Assembly (NCBI GenBank): GCA_965278985.1
Contig: OZ257131.1
Coordinates: 3,224,001 to 3,288,000, forward strand
From: CAISIP01 sp965278985
GTDB taxonomy: Bacteria; Pseudomonadota; Gammaproteobacteria; Burkholderiales; Burkholderiaceae_C
Reading direction: 5' to 3'
Length of the DNA stretch: 64,000 bases
In this document: in pieces, positions 15,861 through 23,743 of the stretch
How positions within the stretch are numbered: the stretch's first letter is position 1
How the letters are laid out: each line of letters begins with the position of its first letter
Notes under the pieces: model-generated
Database searches by the model: none
The model's input: only the letters and a program-made list of their open reading frames with translations
Told to the model about the DNA's origin: nothing
Program-made: the position numbers and the translations under genes

Positions 15861-16880
15861 ATGTCCCCCACTGCGCATCCCGTGCCGACGTTGCAGCGCC
15901 AGATCGTGCTGGCCGCGCGTCCGCAGGGCCTGCCCCGGCCCAGTGACTTTCGCCTGCAAGAGGCCGCCGTCCCCACGCCTGCCGAGGGGGAAGTGCTGGT
16001 GCGCCACAGCCACCTGGGGCTGGCGCCGGCCGCCCGCCCGCGCATGGACGACGTCGCCTCCTACGTCGCGCCCATGGCGCTCGGCGACGTGGTGTTCGGC
16101 CAGGCGCTGGGCACGGTCGTGGCATCCCGCACCGACAGTTTCCGCGTGGGCGAGCTGGTGATGGCGATGGCCGGCGGCTGGCAGGAATACTCCGTGGCAC
16201 CCGCCGCGCTGCTCACCCGCGTGGACCTCGACACCGCGCCGGCCACCGCCTGGCTGGGCATGCTGGGCACCTCGGGCATGACGGCGTATGTGGGGCTGCT
16301 GGACATAGGCCAGCCCCGCGCCGGCGAGACCGTCGTCGTGAGCGCGGCCAGTGGCGCCGTGGGATCGGCCGCGGGCCAGATCGCGCGCATCCACGGCTGC
16401 CGTGTCGTGGGCATCGCAGGCGGGCCGCAGAAGTGCAAGTATGTGGTGGAGCAACTGGGCTTCGACGCCTGCGTGGACCACCGCGCGCCCGACCTGGCCC
16501 AGGCACTGCGAGGAGCATGCCCCACGGGCGTGGACATCTACTTCGACAACGTGGGCGGCACCGTGCGCGACGCGGTCTGGCCGCTGATGCGCCAGAACGG
16601 CCGCGTGGTGCTCTGCGGCCTGATCGCCGAATACAACAGTCCGCCGCAGCCCGGGCCCGGCTGGTTCCCGCTGCTCACGCAGCGCCTGCGCGTGCAGGGC
16701 TTCATCCTCTCAGACCACCTCGACCGCAAACCGGAGTTCCTGCGCGACGCTACCGCGTGGGTGCGCGAAGGCCAGCTGCGCGCACAAGAGTGCGTTTACG
16801 ACGGGCTGGAGCAGACCGTCACCGCCTTCATCGCCATGCTGCAGGGCAGCCACCTGGGCAAGACGCTGGTGCGGCTCTGA
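15861..16880 (+). CDS. MDR-family NADP-dependent oxidoreductase (CurA-like)
   Basis: A 339-aa medium-chain dehydrogenase/reductase without the zinc ligands, of the leukotriene B4 dehydrogenase/curcumin reductase type. The order is typical: GroES-like N half, MLGTSGMTAYVGLLDIG, NADPH-binding VVSAASGAVGSAAGQIA, GIAGGPQKCKYV, then YFDNVGG and VLCGLIAEYN. Such enzymes reduce the double bond of alpha,beta-unsaturated ketones. The ATG at 15861 follows the hydrolase stop by 23 bp. It is in the same direction as the aromatic-acid genes and may reduce an unsaturated intermediate or detoxify a by-product. Confidence 0.87.
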   Translation: MSPTAHPVPTLQRQIVLAARPQGLPRPSDFRLQEAAVPTPAEGEVLVRHSHLGLAPAARPRMDDVASYVAPMALGDVVFGQALGTVVASRTDSFRVGELVMAMAGGWQEYSVAPAALLTRVDLDTAPATAWLGMLGTSGMTAYVGLLDIGQPRAGETVVVSAASGAVGSAAGQIARIHGCRVVGIAGGPQKCKYVVEQLGFDACVDHRAPDLAQALRGACPTGVDIYFDNVGGTVRDAVWPLMRQNGRVVLCGLIAEYNSPPQPGPGWFPLLTQRLRVQGFILSDHLDRKPEFLRDATAWVREGQLRAQECVYDGLEQTVTAFIAMLQGSHLGKTLVRL

Positions 16881-16950
16881 ACCACGCCGCGTCGCACCAC
16901 CGATCACCGCCTTTCCCTTTTTTCGCACCACCCCAAACGGAGACACCACC

Positions 16951-17931
16951 ATGCAACGCCGCCAACTTTCTTCCCTCGCCCTGGCCACCCTGACCCTGGC
17001 CCTGGGCCCGCTCACCGCCCACGCGCAAACCCCCGCCTGGCCGAGCAAGCCCATCCGCTTCGTCGTGCCGGCGCCCGCCGGCTCCGCACCGGACATCGCC
17101 GCACGCCTGGTCGGCGACAAGATCACCCGCGCGCTGGGCCAGGCGGTGCTGATCGACAACCGCCCCGGTGCGGGCGGCCTCATCGCCATGAACCACGTCA
17201 AGGCCTCGCCGCCTGACGGCTATACCTTCGCCTTCGCGCAGGCGGCGGTGGTGACCGTCACGCCCTTCACCTACAAGGAGGCGACCTATGACATGGACCG
17301 CGACTTCGACACCGTGTCCGTCGTGGGACGCACGCCGATGATGTTCGTGGCGAACATGGCCAACCCGGCCCGCACGCTGGCTGACGCGGTGGCACAGGCC
17401 AAGGCCAAGCCCGAGCAGGTGCCGGTAGGCAACCCCACGCGCACGTCCATCCCCCACCTGGCCGCGGAGATGGCAGGCATGCAGACGGGCTCGAAGTTCA
17501 TGCAGGTGTCCTTCGGCAACACCGCCTCCGGTGTGCAGGCCGTGGTGGCTGGCGACGTGCAGTTCTATGTGGACGGCGCTGCGCCGCTGATCCCACTGGC
17601 CAAGGGCGGCAAGCTGCGCGTGCTGGCGGTCGCCTCCGACACGGTGCTGCCGGGGCTGGAGGAGTACCCGCTGGCCAACAAGTCGGTGCCGGGTCTCAAC
17701 ATCTACGGCTGGTTCGGCCTGTTCGCGCCCAAGGGCACACCGGCCGCCATCGTGCAACGCATGAATGCCGAGGCCAGCGCCGCCCAGCAGCAGCCCGACC
17801 TGGTCGCCAAATTCCACGAGTTCGGCACCTACCCTACGCCAGGCTCCGTGGCCGATGCTGCCAAGTATGTGAAGGCCGAGAACACGCTGTTCGGCAACGC
17901 GATCAAGTCGCTGGGCATGAAGGCCGAGTGA
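16951..17931 (+). CDS. Bug/TctC-family substrate-binding protein
   Basis: A 326-aa periplasmic protein. The Sec signal peptide ends around TAHAQ; then come WPSKPIRFVVPAPAGSAPDIAARL and GQAVLIDNRPGAGGLIAMNHV, the hallmark of Bordetella uptake gene (Bug) receptors related to TctC. These bind small carboxylates such as aromatic acids, nicotinate or dicarboxylates. No TctA/TctB permease is nearby, which is usual for Bug genes: they are thought to use a shared transporter or to act as sensors. The ribosome site AACGGAGAC precedes the ATG. Context suggests it binds the aromatic acid handled by this operon. Confidence 0.92.
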   Translation: MQRRQLSSLALATLTLALGPLTAHAQTPAWPSKPIRFVVPAPAGSAPDIAARLVGDKITRALGQAVLIDNRPGAGGLIAMNHVKASPPDGYTFAFAQAAVVTVTPFTYKEATYDMDRDFDTVSVVGRTPMMFVANMANPARTLADAVAQAKAKPEQVPVGNPTRTSIPHLAAEMAGMQTGSKFMQVSFGNTASGVQAVVAGDVQFYVDGAAPLIPLAKGGKLRVLAVASDTVLPGLEEYPLANKSVPGLNIYGWFGLFAPKGTPAAIVQRMNAEASAAQQQPDLVAKFHEFGTYPTPGSVADAAKYVKAENTLFGNAIKSLGMKAE

Positions 17932-17989
17932 CACGTCCTGCTGACTACGCCATACCCATCCATCGATGAACTCCCGGGAACCCTTGCCC

Positions 17990-19675
17990 ATGTCCACCAC
18001 CACCCCCTTCGGCGTGCGTGACCCGCTGCCCGGCGTGGTCTACGCGCCCGAGGCCGAGCTGCGCCGCTACGTCGATGCCGGCATGCTGCGCCACGAAACC
18101 CTGGCCGAGGCCCTGCGCGCGGCCTGCAGCGCGCACCCCGACAACGTGGCCGTGTGCAGCGTCGAGGCCAGCCACACCTATGCCGAACTTGACGCGCTGA
18201 CGGACCGCATCGGCGGCGCCTTCCTGCAGCTGGGCCTGCGCCCGCTGGACCGCGTGGTATTCCAGATCGGCAACTGCGTCGAGCTGGTGCTGGGCTTCTG
18301 GGGCTGCCTCAAGGCGGGGCTGATTCCCGTGTGCACGCTGGCCGCGCACCGCGAGCAGGAGATCGGGTACCTCGGCAACCACGCCGCCGCGCGCATGGCC
18401 TTCGTGCAGGGCGATGATGCGAAGTTCGACGACGTGGCCTTCATGGCGCGCATGCGCGAGGGCATCCCCAGCCTGCAATGGATCGTGCAGGCCCGCGGCG
18501 AAAGGCGTGATCCTGCGCTGTACCTTCGCGCTCTGATCGACGGCATCACACGGGAGGCCGCACGCGACCTGCTGGCCCAGGTGCCGCAGGACCCCTTCCA
18601 GGTGGCGGTGTTCCAGCTCTCGGGCGGCACCACGGGCGTGCCCAAGATCATCCCGCGCTTCCACAACGAATACGCCTACAACATGCGCGCAGTGGCCGAT
18701 CACCTGGGCTACCGCGCGGACGACGTGCTGTTCATGCCCATGCCGATGGTGCACAACCTCAACATGGGATGCTGCTGGGGCCCGTTCATGCTGACGGGCG
18801 GCACGGTGGCCATCGCCACCGGGCTCACGCCGCAGGCGCTGTGCGAGGTGTTCCAGCGCTTCGCACCCACCTGGACGGCCTTCGCCGGCCCGCTGGTGGA
18901 GAAGCTGCGTCCGGCCATCGAGTCTGGCCAGCTGCCGCTCACCCGGCTGCGCGGCGTGATCAGTGCCAACAGCGCCCCCGCGCTGCGCAAGCTGCTGGGC
19001 GCCACGGTGCACCACATCTTCGGCATGACCGAGGGCGTGATCATGCTCGCCCGCGCCGACCACCCGCAGGAGGTGCAGGACACGATGATGGGCTGCCCCG
19101 TGTCCGCGCTGGACAGCGTGAAGATCCTGCGCCCGGGCACCGAGGAAGAGATCACCGAGTCCGGCGTGGAAGGCGAATGCGCCTTCGCCGGCCCCTACAC
19201 CATCCACGGCTACTACGACGCGGCCGAGCGCAACGCCCAGACCTTCACCAGCGACGGCTACTACCGTTCCGGGGACCTGATGCTGTTCCGCGACATCGGC
19301 GGCCAGCGCTACTACCAGTTCCGCGGCCGCACCAAGGACGTGGTGGACCGCGCAGGAGAGAAGGTGAACTCTGAGGAGGTGGAGACGCTCGTCGCGCAGC
19401 ACCCCGCGGTGGAGAGCTGCGCCATCGTGGGCATGCCCGACCGCGTGTACGGCGAGCGCGTCTGCGCCTTCGTCACGCTGCGCCCCGGCGGCACCGCGCC
19501 CACCGTGAAGGAACTCGGCACCTTCCTGGAACAGCTGGGCCTGGCCAAGTTCAAGTGGCCCGAACGCATCGAGGTGCTGGCCGAGCTGCCGCTGACCAAC
19601 GCCGGCAAGCTCAGCAAGCCCACGCTCAAGCAACGCATCACGGACCAGCTCAAGGCAGAGGCTGCACCCGCCTGA
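17990..19675 (+). CDS. EntE-like aryl-acid AMP/CoA ligase
   Basis: An adenylate-forming enzyme of about 560 aa. The P-loop QLSGGTTGVPK is near residue 211, HIFGMTEGVIMLARAD is motif A5, the GYYRSGDL-type motif A7 and GRTKDVVDRAGEKVNSEEVE are at the hinge, and the C-terminal catalytic Lys is in LTNAGKLSKP. The pattern is closest to 2,3-dihydroxybenzoate/salicylate AMP ligases. With the monooxygenase downstream this suggests activation of a 2-substituted benzoate to its CoA ester. ATGs exist at 17966 and 17990; I chose the second because a weak GGGA precedes it and homology begins soon after. No siderophore synthetase is nearby, so a catabolic role is favoured. Confidence 0.82.
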   Translation: MSTTTPFGVRDPLPGVVYAPEAELRRYVDAGMLRHETLAEALRAACSAHPDNVAVCSVEASHTYAELDALTDRIGGAFLQLGLRPLDRVVFQIGNCVELVLGFWGCLKAGLIPVCTLAAHREQEIGYLGNHAAARMAFVQGDDAKFDDVAFMARMREGIPSLQWIVQARGERRDPALYLRALIDGITREAARDLLAQVPQDPFQVAVFQLSGGTTGVPKIIPRFHNEYAYNMRAVADHLGYRADDVLFMPMPMVHNLNMGCCWGPFMLTGGTVAIATGLTPQALCEVFQRFAPTWTAFAGPLVEKLRPAIESGQLPLTRLRGVISANSAPALRKLLGATVHHIFGMTEGVIMLARADHPQEVQDTMMGCPVSALDSVKILRPGTEEEITESGVEGECAFAGPYTIHGYYDAAERNAQTFTSDGYYRSGDLMLFRDIGGQRYYQFRGRTKDVVDRAGEKVNSEEVETLVAQHPAVESCAIVGMPDRVYGERVCAFVTLRPGGTAPTVKELGTFLEQLGLAKFKWPERIEVLAELPLTNAGKLSKPTLKQRITDQLKAEAAPA

Positions 19676-19707
19676 GCAACCCGTCTTCATCCAAGCAGGA
19701 GGAAACC

Positions 19708-20310
19708 ATGACCACCCATCCCAAGACCATACCCATCGCCGGCGTGCACCACACGGCCCGACCCACCTGGAAGCTCGCCGAGACCGTGCACTTCTACCGC
19801 GACCTCCTGGGCCTGCCGCTGGTGCATGCGATCTCCGCGCGGGGCTGGGGACCGGAGGACCATGCGGACTTCCTGCACTTCTTCTTCGACAGCGGGAACG
19901 GCAGCACCATCGCGTTCTTCTACTACATCGGCACCACGCCGCCGGAGTTCGTGAGCGTGCGCGACGACTACCGTTACCGCGCCTCGCACACGGCCTGGCG
20001 CGTTGAGACCCGCGAGCAATTGCTGGAGTGCCGCGCCAAGGTGGAGGCGGCGGGCATCCCGCTGAAGTACCAGATCCGCCACGAGGTGATCGAGTCCATC
20101 TACTTCGACGATCCGAATGGATACGGGCTGGAAGTCACATGGCAGGTGCGGCCCTTCGAAACCGTGGACCTGGACGATGCCACACGCACCATCGAGGCGG
20201 CCATCGCACTGGAGCAGGCCAGTACGGACCAACCATTCGCCTCCATCGACCAGGTCTGGTCCGCCAAGGGCAAGGCCTTGTCGCAGGCTTTCGAAGCGGC
20301 GGAGGCATGA
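19708..20310 (+). CDS. VOC-fold (glyoxalase/extradiol dioxygenase) protein
   Basis: A 200-aa vicinal-oxygen-chelate protein with two beta-alpha-beta-beta-beta modules. A possible metal triad is intact: His 14 or 15 in GVHHTARP, H94 in RASHTAW and E142 in GYGLEVTW, the arrangement used by type I extradiol dioxygenases and glyoxalases. The C-terminal 50 residues form an extra helical tail. The ribosome site CAGGAGGAAACC is strong, and the start lies 32 bp after the ligase stop. No cupin-type gentisate dioxygenase is visible in the operon, so this protein is a candidate for ring cleavage, but it could equally be an isomerase or resistance protein. Confidence 0.8.
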   Translation: MTTHPKTIPIAGVHHTARPTWKLAETVHFYRDLLGLPLVHAISARGWGPEDHADFLHFFFDSGNGSTIAFFYYIGTTPPEFVSVRDDYRYRASHTAWRVETREQLLECRAKVEAAGIPLKYQIRHEVIESIYFDDPNGYGLEVTWQVRPFETVDLDDATRTIEAAIALEQASTDQPFASIDQVWSAKGKALSQAFEAAEA

Positions 20311-20567
20311 CCATGCCCGAAGTCTTCGTGCTCGACGTGCCCGAATTCCGTGCGCTGGTGGACGCCGCGCGCACGGCCCCGGGTTGCCAGGTCGACGGCC
20401 CGCGGCTGGGCTACTGGCGGCTCAAGAGCAGCCAGCCGATGTCCTTCCGCCGCAAGGATCTGGGCTTTAAGCCCGCCGTGTGGCACGGCGCACTGACCGG
20501 CGGCCTGGTGGGCGCCATCGGCCGTTTCGACAATGACGAACTCGTCATCGGCGAGGCTGCATCATGA
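20307..20567 (+). CDS. Small uncharacterised protein in catabolic operon
   Basis: An 86-aa soluble acidic-to-neutral protein that I do not recognise. It overlaps the VOC stop by 4 bp (ATGA), and its own stop overlaps the monooxygenase start in the same way, so it is expressed in step with both. A second in-frame ATG at 20313 is possible. Composition is that of a real gene (normal codon use, no low complexity), with a middle part WRLKSSQPMSFRRKD followed by a Gly-rich segment TGGLVGAIGRFD. Its position suggests a small subunit or accessory factor of the monooxygenase or VOC protein; nothing in the sequence proves this. Confidence 0.7.
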   Translation: MTMPEVFVLDVPEFRALVDAARTAPGCQVDGPRLGYWRLKSSQPMSFRRKDLGFKPAVWHGALTGGLVGAIGRFDNDELVIGEAAS

Positions 20568-21772
20568 AGGTCGCCATCCTCGGCGGCGGCCCCTCGGGGC
20601 TGTACCTCGCCATCCTGCTCAAGCGCCGCCAACCGGAATGGTCCGTCGACGTGGTGGAACAAAACAGCGCCGACGCCACCTTCGGCTTCGGCGTGGTGCT
20701 GGCGGACTCGGGGCTGAGCCGCATCCAGGCCGCCGACCCCGAGGTCTACGAGCGGCTGATCGCCCGCATGACCTTCAACGGCGTGCAGACCATCAAGGTG
20801 CAGGAGCAGCCCATCGACCTGAACCACCCCGCCAAGGGCGGCGCCATCGCACGCATCGACCTGTTGCACGAGCTGCAGGCCATCGCGCAACGTGTGGGCG
20901 TGCAGATCCGTTTCGGACAACGCGTGGAACACCCCGACGGCCTGACCGCGCTGGGCCTTGGCGATGCGGACATCGTGGTGGGGGCCGACGGCGCCAACTC
21001 CGTGGTGCGCGCGGCGTACGACCAGGAGTTCGGCACCACGCGCTCCTCGCTCACCAACCACTTCGCCTGGTACGGCACGCAACGCGTGTTCGAGAAGACG
21101 GCGCTGGTCTTCCGCGACCATGAGCGCGGCAGCTTCATCGCGCACTACTATCCCTACTGCGCCACGGGCAGCACCTTCGTGGCCGAGTGTGACCACGCCA
21201 CCTGGCAGCGCTTCGGCATGGAGGCCATGACCAACGACCAGCGCCAGGCCCTGTTCGAGCGCGTGTTCGCACCCGAGCTGGACGGCGCGCCACTCATCTC
21301 CAACAACTCCAACTGGCGCCAGTTCCCCGTGGTGCAGACCGCCCGCTGGACCCACGGCCGCCATGTGCTGATCGGCGACGCGCAGACGATCGCGCACTTC
21401 TCCATCGGCTCGGGCACGCGCATCGCCATGGAAGATGCCATCGCGCTGGCCAAGGCCCTCACCGATCCCGCAACCACCGGCAAGCCGGAACCCACGCCGC
21501 TGGAGCGGCTGCAGAAGTTCGCCGCGCACCACGGACCCGAGAAGGCCAAGCTGCTCTCGGCCTCGCGCAAGTCCTACCTCTGGTACGAACACGTGGGCGA
21601 CTGGATGCGGCGTTATTCCCCGCTGGCCTTCGTGCATGCTTTCATGACACGCACTGGGCGCATGTCAGAGGCGCGGCTGGCGCAGGCGTATCCGGAGCTG
21701 GTGGCGCAGTGGCGCGAGGCGGGGCTGCTGCACGAGGCGGAATCCAAGGCGCCTGCAGCGCAGCCCTCATGA
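20564..21772 (+). CDS. FAD monooxygenase, salicylyl-CoA 5-hydroxylase-like
   Basis: A 402-aa class A flavoprotein. The Rossmann motif ILGGGPSGLYLA (4-15) binds the ADP of FAD, DIVVGADGANSVVRAA is the DG motif, and VLIGDAQTIAHFSIGSGTRIAMEDAIALA is the GD motif, in a form (AHFSIGSGT) seen in salicylyl-CoA 5-hydroxylase and the monooxygenase part of 2-aminobenzoyl-CoA monooxygenase/reductase. NAD(P)H-dependent hydroxylation of the aryl-CoA would follow the ligase step. It overlaps both neighbours by 4 bp. The exact substrate (salicylate, anthranilate or related acid) is not determined by the sequence. Confidence 0.82.
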   Translation: MKVAILGGGPSGLYLAILLKRRQPEWSVDVVEQNSADATFGFGVVLADSGLSRIQAADPEVYERLIARMTFNGVQTIKVQEQPIDLNHPAKGGAIARIDLLHELQAIAQRVGVQIRFGQRVEHPDGLTALGLGDADIVVGADGANSVVRAAYDQEFGTTRSSLTNHFAWYGTQRVFEKTALVFRDHERGSFIAHYYPYCATGSTFVAECDHATWQRFGMEAMTNDQRQALFERVFAPELDGAPLISNNSNWRQFPVVQTARWTHGRHVLIGDAQTIAHFSIGSGTRIAMEDAIALAKALTDPATTGKPEPTPLERLQKFAAHHGPEKAKLLSASRKSYLWYEHVGDWMRRYSPLAFVHAFMTRTGRMSEARLAQAYPELVAQWREAGLLHEAESKAPAAQPS

Positions 21773-22251
21773 CGGCACACGACGCCCCAGGGCCCTACGA
21801 AGCCGTCCTCTCGCGCCGCCCCCTGGTCGTGCACAAGCGCGTGCGCTGGGCGGACTGCGACCCGGCGGGTGTGGTCTTCACCGGCAAGTTCAGCGAGTAC
21901 CTGCTGGTGGCCGTGGGCTACTTCCTCGACGAGATTGGCCAGGGCCACTATTCCCGCTGGGTGCAGTCGCTGGAGGTGGACACGCCCTGCAAGGGCCTGG
22001 ACCTCACGTTCCAAGGCGCTCTGTGGCCCGAAGACGCGTTCCAGATGGCCTGCCACGTGGGCACCATCCGCGAGCACAGCTACGACCTGCACGTGGAGGC
22101 CACGCAAGAGGACGGCCGGCGCATCTTCAGCGGCCGCTTCTCGCCCATCTGCATCCAGCGCGGCGTGCGTGCGCGCGCCCCCATCCCCCCCGCGATGCTG
22201 GAGGCGCTGCGTGCGCACCAGCGCGCTCCTTCCGAAAAACCGACGCCATGA
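21769..22251 (+). CDS. 4-hydroxybenzoyl-CoA thioesterase-type hot-dog protein
   Basis: A 160-aa hot-dog-fold thioesterase. The helix-start motif VRWADCDPAGVVFTGKF contains D29 and D31; the aspartate in the DCDPAG block is the usual catalytic residue of 4HBT enzymes. It would release the hydroxylated aromatic acid from CoA after the monooxygenase step, as in ligase-hydroxylase-thioesterase routes to gentisate. The ATG at 21769 overlaps the monooxygenase stop (ATGA), and the gene's own stop overlaps the maleate isomerase start by 4 bp. Confidence 0.88.
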   Translation: MTAHDAPGPYEAVLSRRPLVVHKRVRWADCDPAGVVFTGKFSEYLLVAVGYFLDEIGQGHYSRWVQSLEVDTPCKGLDLTFQGALWPEDAFQMACHVGTIREHSYDLHVEATQEDGRRIFSGRFSPICIQRGVRARAPIPPAMLEALRAHQRAPSEKPTP

Positions 22252-22991
22252 CACGTCCCATCCGCATCGGCCAGATCGTGCCCAGCTCCAACACTACGAT
22301 GGAGACCGAGATCCCCGCGATGCTGCGCGCACGCGAGGCGCTGTACCCCGAGCGCTTCACCTTCCACGGCTCGCGCATGCGCATGCACAAGGTCACGCCC
22401 GAGGAACTGGCCGCGATGAACCAGCAGGGCCTGCGCTGCGCCGCCGAACTCGCCGATGCGCGCGTCGACGTGATGAGCACCGCCTGCCTGGTCGCCATCA
22501 TGGCGCAGGGCCTGGGCTACCACCGCCAGGTGGAGGCCGACTTCGCGCGCATCGTGGCCGAGAACGGCGCGAGCAGCCGCGTGATGACCTCCGCCGGTGC
22601 GCTGATCCATGGCCTGAAGAAGCTCGGCGCCAAGAAGATCGCATTGATGGCGCCTTACATGCGGCCGTTGACCGACAAGGTGGTGGCGTACATCGAGGCC
22701 GAGGGCATCGAGGTGCTGGACAGCCTGTGCTTCGAGATCCCAGACAACCTCGAGGTCGGCCGGCGCGATCCGATGCAGTTGCTGGAAGACGTCAAGCGCC
22801 TGAATACTGCGAACGCCGACGTGGTGGTGCTGTCGGCGTGTGTGCAGATGCCCTCGCTGCCCGCGCTGCAGATCGCTCAGGACCGGCTGGGCATTCCTGT
22901 CACCTCCACGGCGGCGTGCACCGCGCGGCAGATGCTGGACCTGCTGGAGTTGCCGGTGGGGGTGCCGGGGTTCGGGGCGGTGCTGGCTTAA
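22248..22991 (+). CDS. maiA: Maleate cis-trans isomerase (Asp/Glu racemase superfamily)
   Basis: A 247-aa enzyme. RIGQIVPSSNTTMETEIPAML at the N terminus is almost diagnostic for maleate isomerase (MaiA/NicE). The two catalytic cysteines are C80 (TACLVAIM) and C198 (SACVQM). It converts maleate to fumarate for the TCA cycle without cofactor. Maleate arises from hydrolysis of maleylpyruvate (gentisate-type pathways) or of maleamate (nicotinate pathway). Because it ends a ligase-hydroxylase-thioesterase operon, a gentisate-like route with a hydrolytic branch is the better guess. The start overlaps the thioesterase stop. Confidence 0.9.
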   Translation: MTRPIRIGQIVPSSNTTMETEIPAMLRAREALYPERFTFHGSRMRMHKVTPEELAAMNQQGLRCAAELADARVDVMSTACLVAIMAQGLGYHRQVEADFARIVAENGASSRVMTSAGALIHGLKKLGAKKIALMAPYMRPLTDKVVAYIEAEGIEVLDSLCFEIPDNLEVGRRDPMQLLEDVKRLNTANADVVVLSACVQMPSLPALQIAQDRLGIPVTSTAACTARQMLDLLELPVGVPGFGAVLA

Positions 22992-23042
22992 GGGTGCGGC
23001 GGGGCCAACGCCAGAGCGCTGTCCCGCAGCGTTCTCATGGTA

Positions 23043-23450
23043 CTAGTCCAGCCAGTTCTCCAACGCCAGCCCCGGCACACGCCTGAACTCGCGTTCGTTG
23101 TCAGTCACGAGCGTGGCGCCCAGTGCAACCGCCTGGGCCGCAATCCAGGTGTCGTTCGCCCCGATGGGTGTGCCACTGCGTTCCAGCGCCGCGCGAATCT
23201 CGGCATAACACTGGATGGTCGGGAGATCCAGTCCGACCAGGGGCAGCCGCGTGGCCAGTTCATTCAGGCGGGCACGGTTGCGCTCACCGTACGCCGACTT
23301 CTCCGCGCCGAAGGCCAGCTCCCCCAGCACAATTGCCGACAGCCGCAAGCTCTCGAGCGGCAGGCTTTCGAGCCGGTTGCGCGCGCTTGCGACACCCTTG
23401 AGCGATGCAATGAGGATGTTCGTGTCCAGCACATATATCGTCGCCGCCAT
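23043..23450 (-). CDS. vapC: VapC-type PIN-domain toxin
   Basis: A 135-aa PIN-domain ribonuclease toxin. The acidic metal-binding set is complete: D9 in VLDTN, E44 in LGELAFGA, D100 in GANDTWIAA and D117 in LVTDNEREF. It should cleave RNA (tRNA or rRNA in studied VapCs) when its antitoxin is degraded. It starts 2 bp after the antitoxin stop. The pair is a compact module lying between the aromatic operon and unrelated genes, as expected for a mobile toxin-antitoxin unit, although I see no element ends. Confidence 0.92.
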   Translation of the reverse strand: MAATIYVLDTNILIASLKGVASARNRLESLPLESLRLSAIVLGELAFGAEKSAYGERNRARLNELATRLPLVGLDLPTIQCYAEIRAALERSGTPIGANDTWIAAQAVALGATLVTDNEREFRRVPGLALENWLD

Positions 23451-23452
23451 GG

Positions 23453-23686
23453 TCAGTCCAGGCTTCGGACCGGCTCGGCTGCCGCGTCCTGTGGTGCTGA
23501 GAAGTCGATGTCTTCCGAGTCTTCCCAGAAATCCCTGAACGCATCTGCGGCTGTGCGTGGCTCGTCCGGGACCAGACGCGCCACGACCTTGCCATGCCGG
23601 GTGACAGCGATCTGCTCGCCCGCTTCCACGCGGGCCAGCAGCGCTGAAAAATGGGTTTTGGCGTCTACAACGGATACGCTGTGCAT
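23453..23686 (-). CDS. vapB: Phd/YefM-type antitoxin (VapB)
   Basis: A 77-aa antitoxin. The N-terminal half VVDAKTHFSALLARVEAGEQIAVTRHGKVVARLVP is the Phd/YefM DNA-binding fold. The C-terminal half, with FRDFWEDSEDIDF, is acidic and probably unstructured until it wraps the toxin. It neutralises VapC and should autorepress the pair by binding the palindrome just upstream. Confidence 0.92.
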   Translation of the reverse strand: MHSVSVVDAKTHFSALLARVEAGEQIAVTRHGKVVARLVPDEPRTAADAFRDFWEDSEDIDFSAPQDAAAEPVRSLD

Positions 23687-23700
23687 GGCCGGCCTCTAAA

Positions 23701-23718
23701 AATGACTATATGGTCATT
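23701..23718. promoter_or_regulatory. Palindromic operator of the vapBC pair
   Basis: AATGACTATATGGTCATT is an 18-bp palindrome with one mismatched pair, 15 bp upstream of the antitoxin start. On the minus strand it contains TATAGT, a plausible -10 box, so antitoxin binding would block transcription. This is the standard autoregulation arrangement of Phd/VapB systems. Confidence 0.75.
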
Positions 23719-23743
23719 CTACGGATTTTTTACTCCGCGCCGC

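Noticed and set aside
17990..22991. Siderophore (DHB-type) biosynthesis because of the EntE-like ligase
   Set aside because: There is no isochorismate synthase, carrier protein or NRPS nearby, and the operon carries hydroxylase, thioesterase and maleate isomerase, which fit catabolism.
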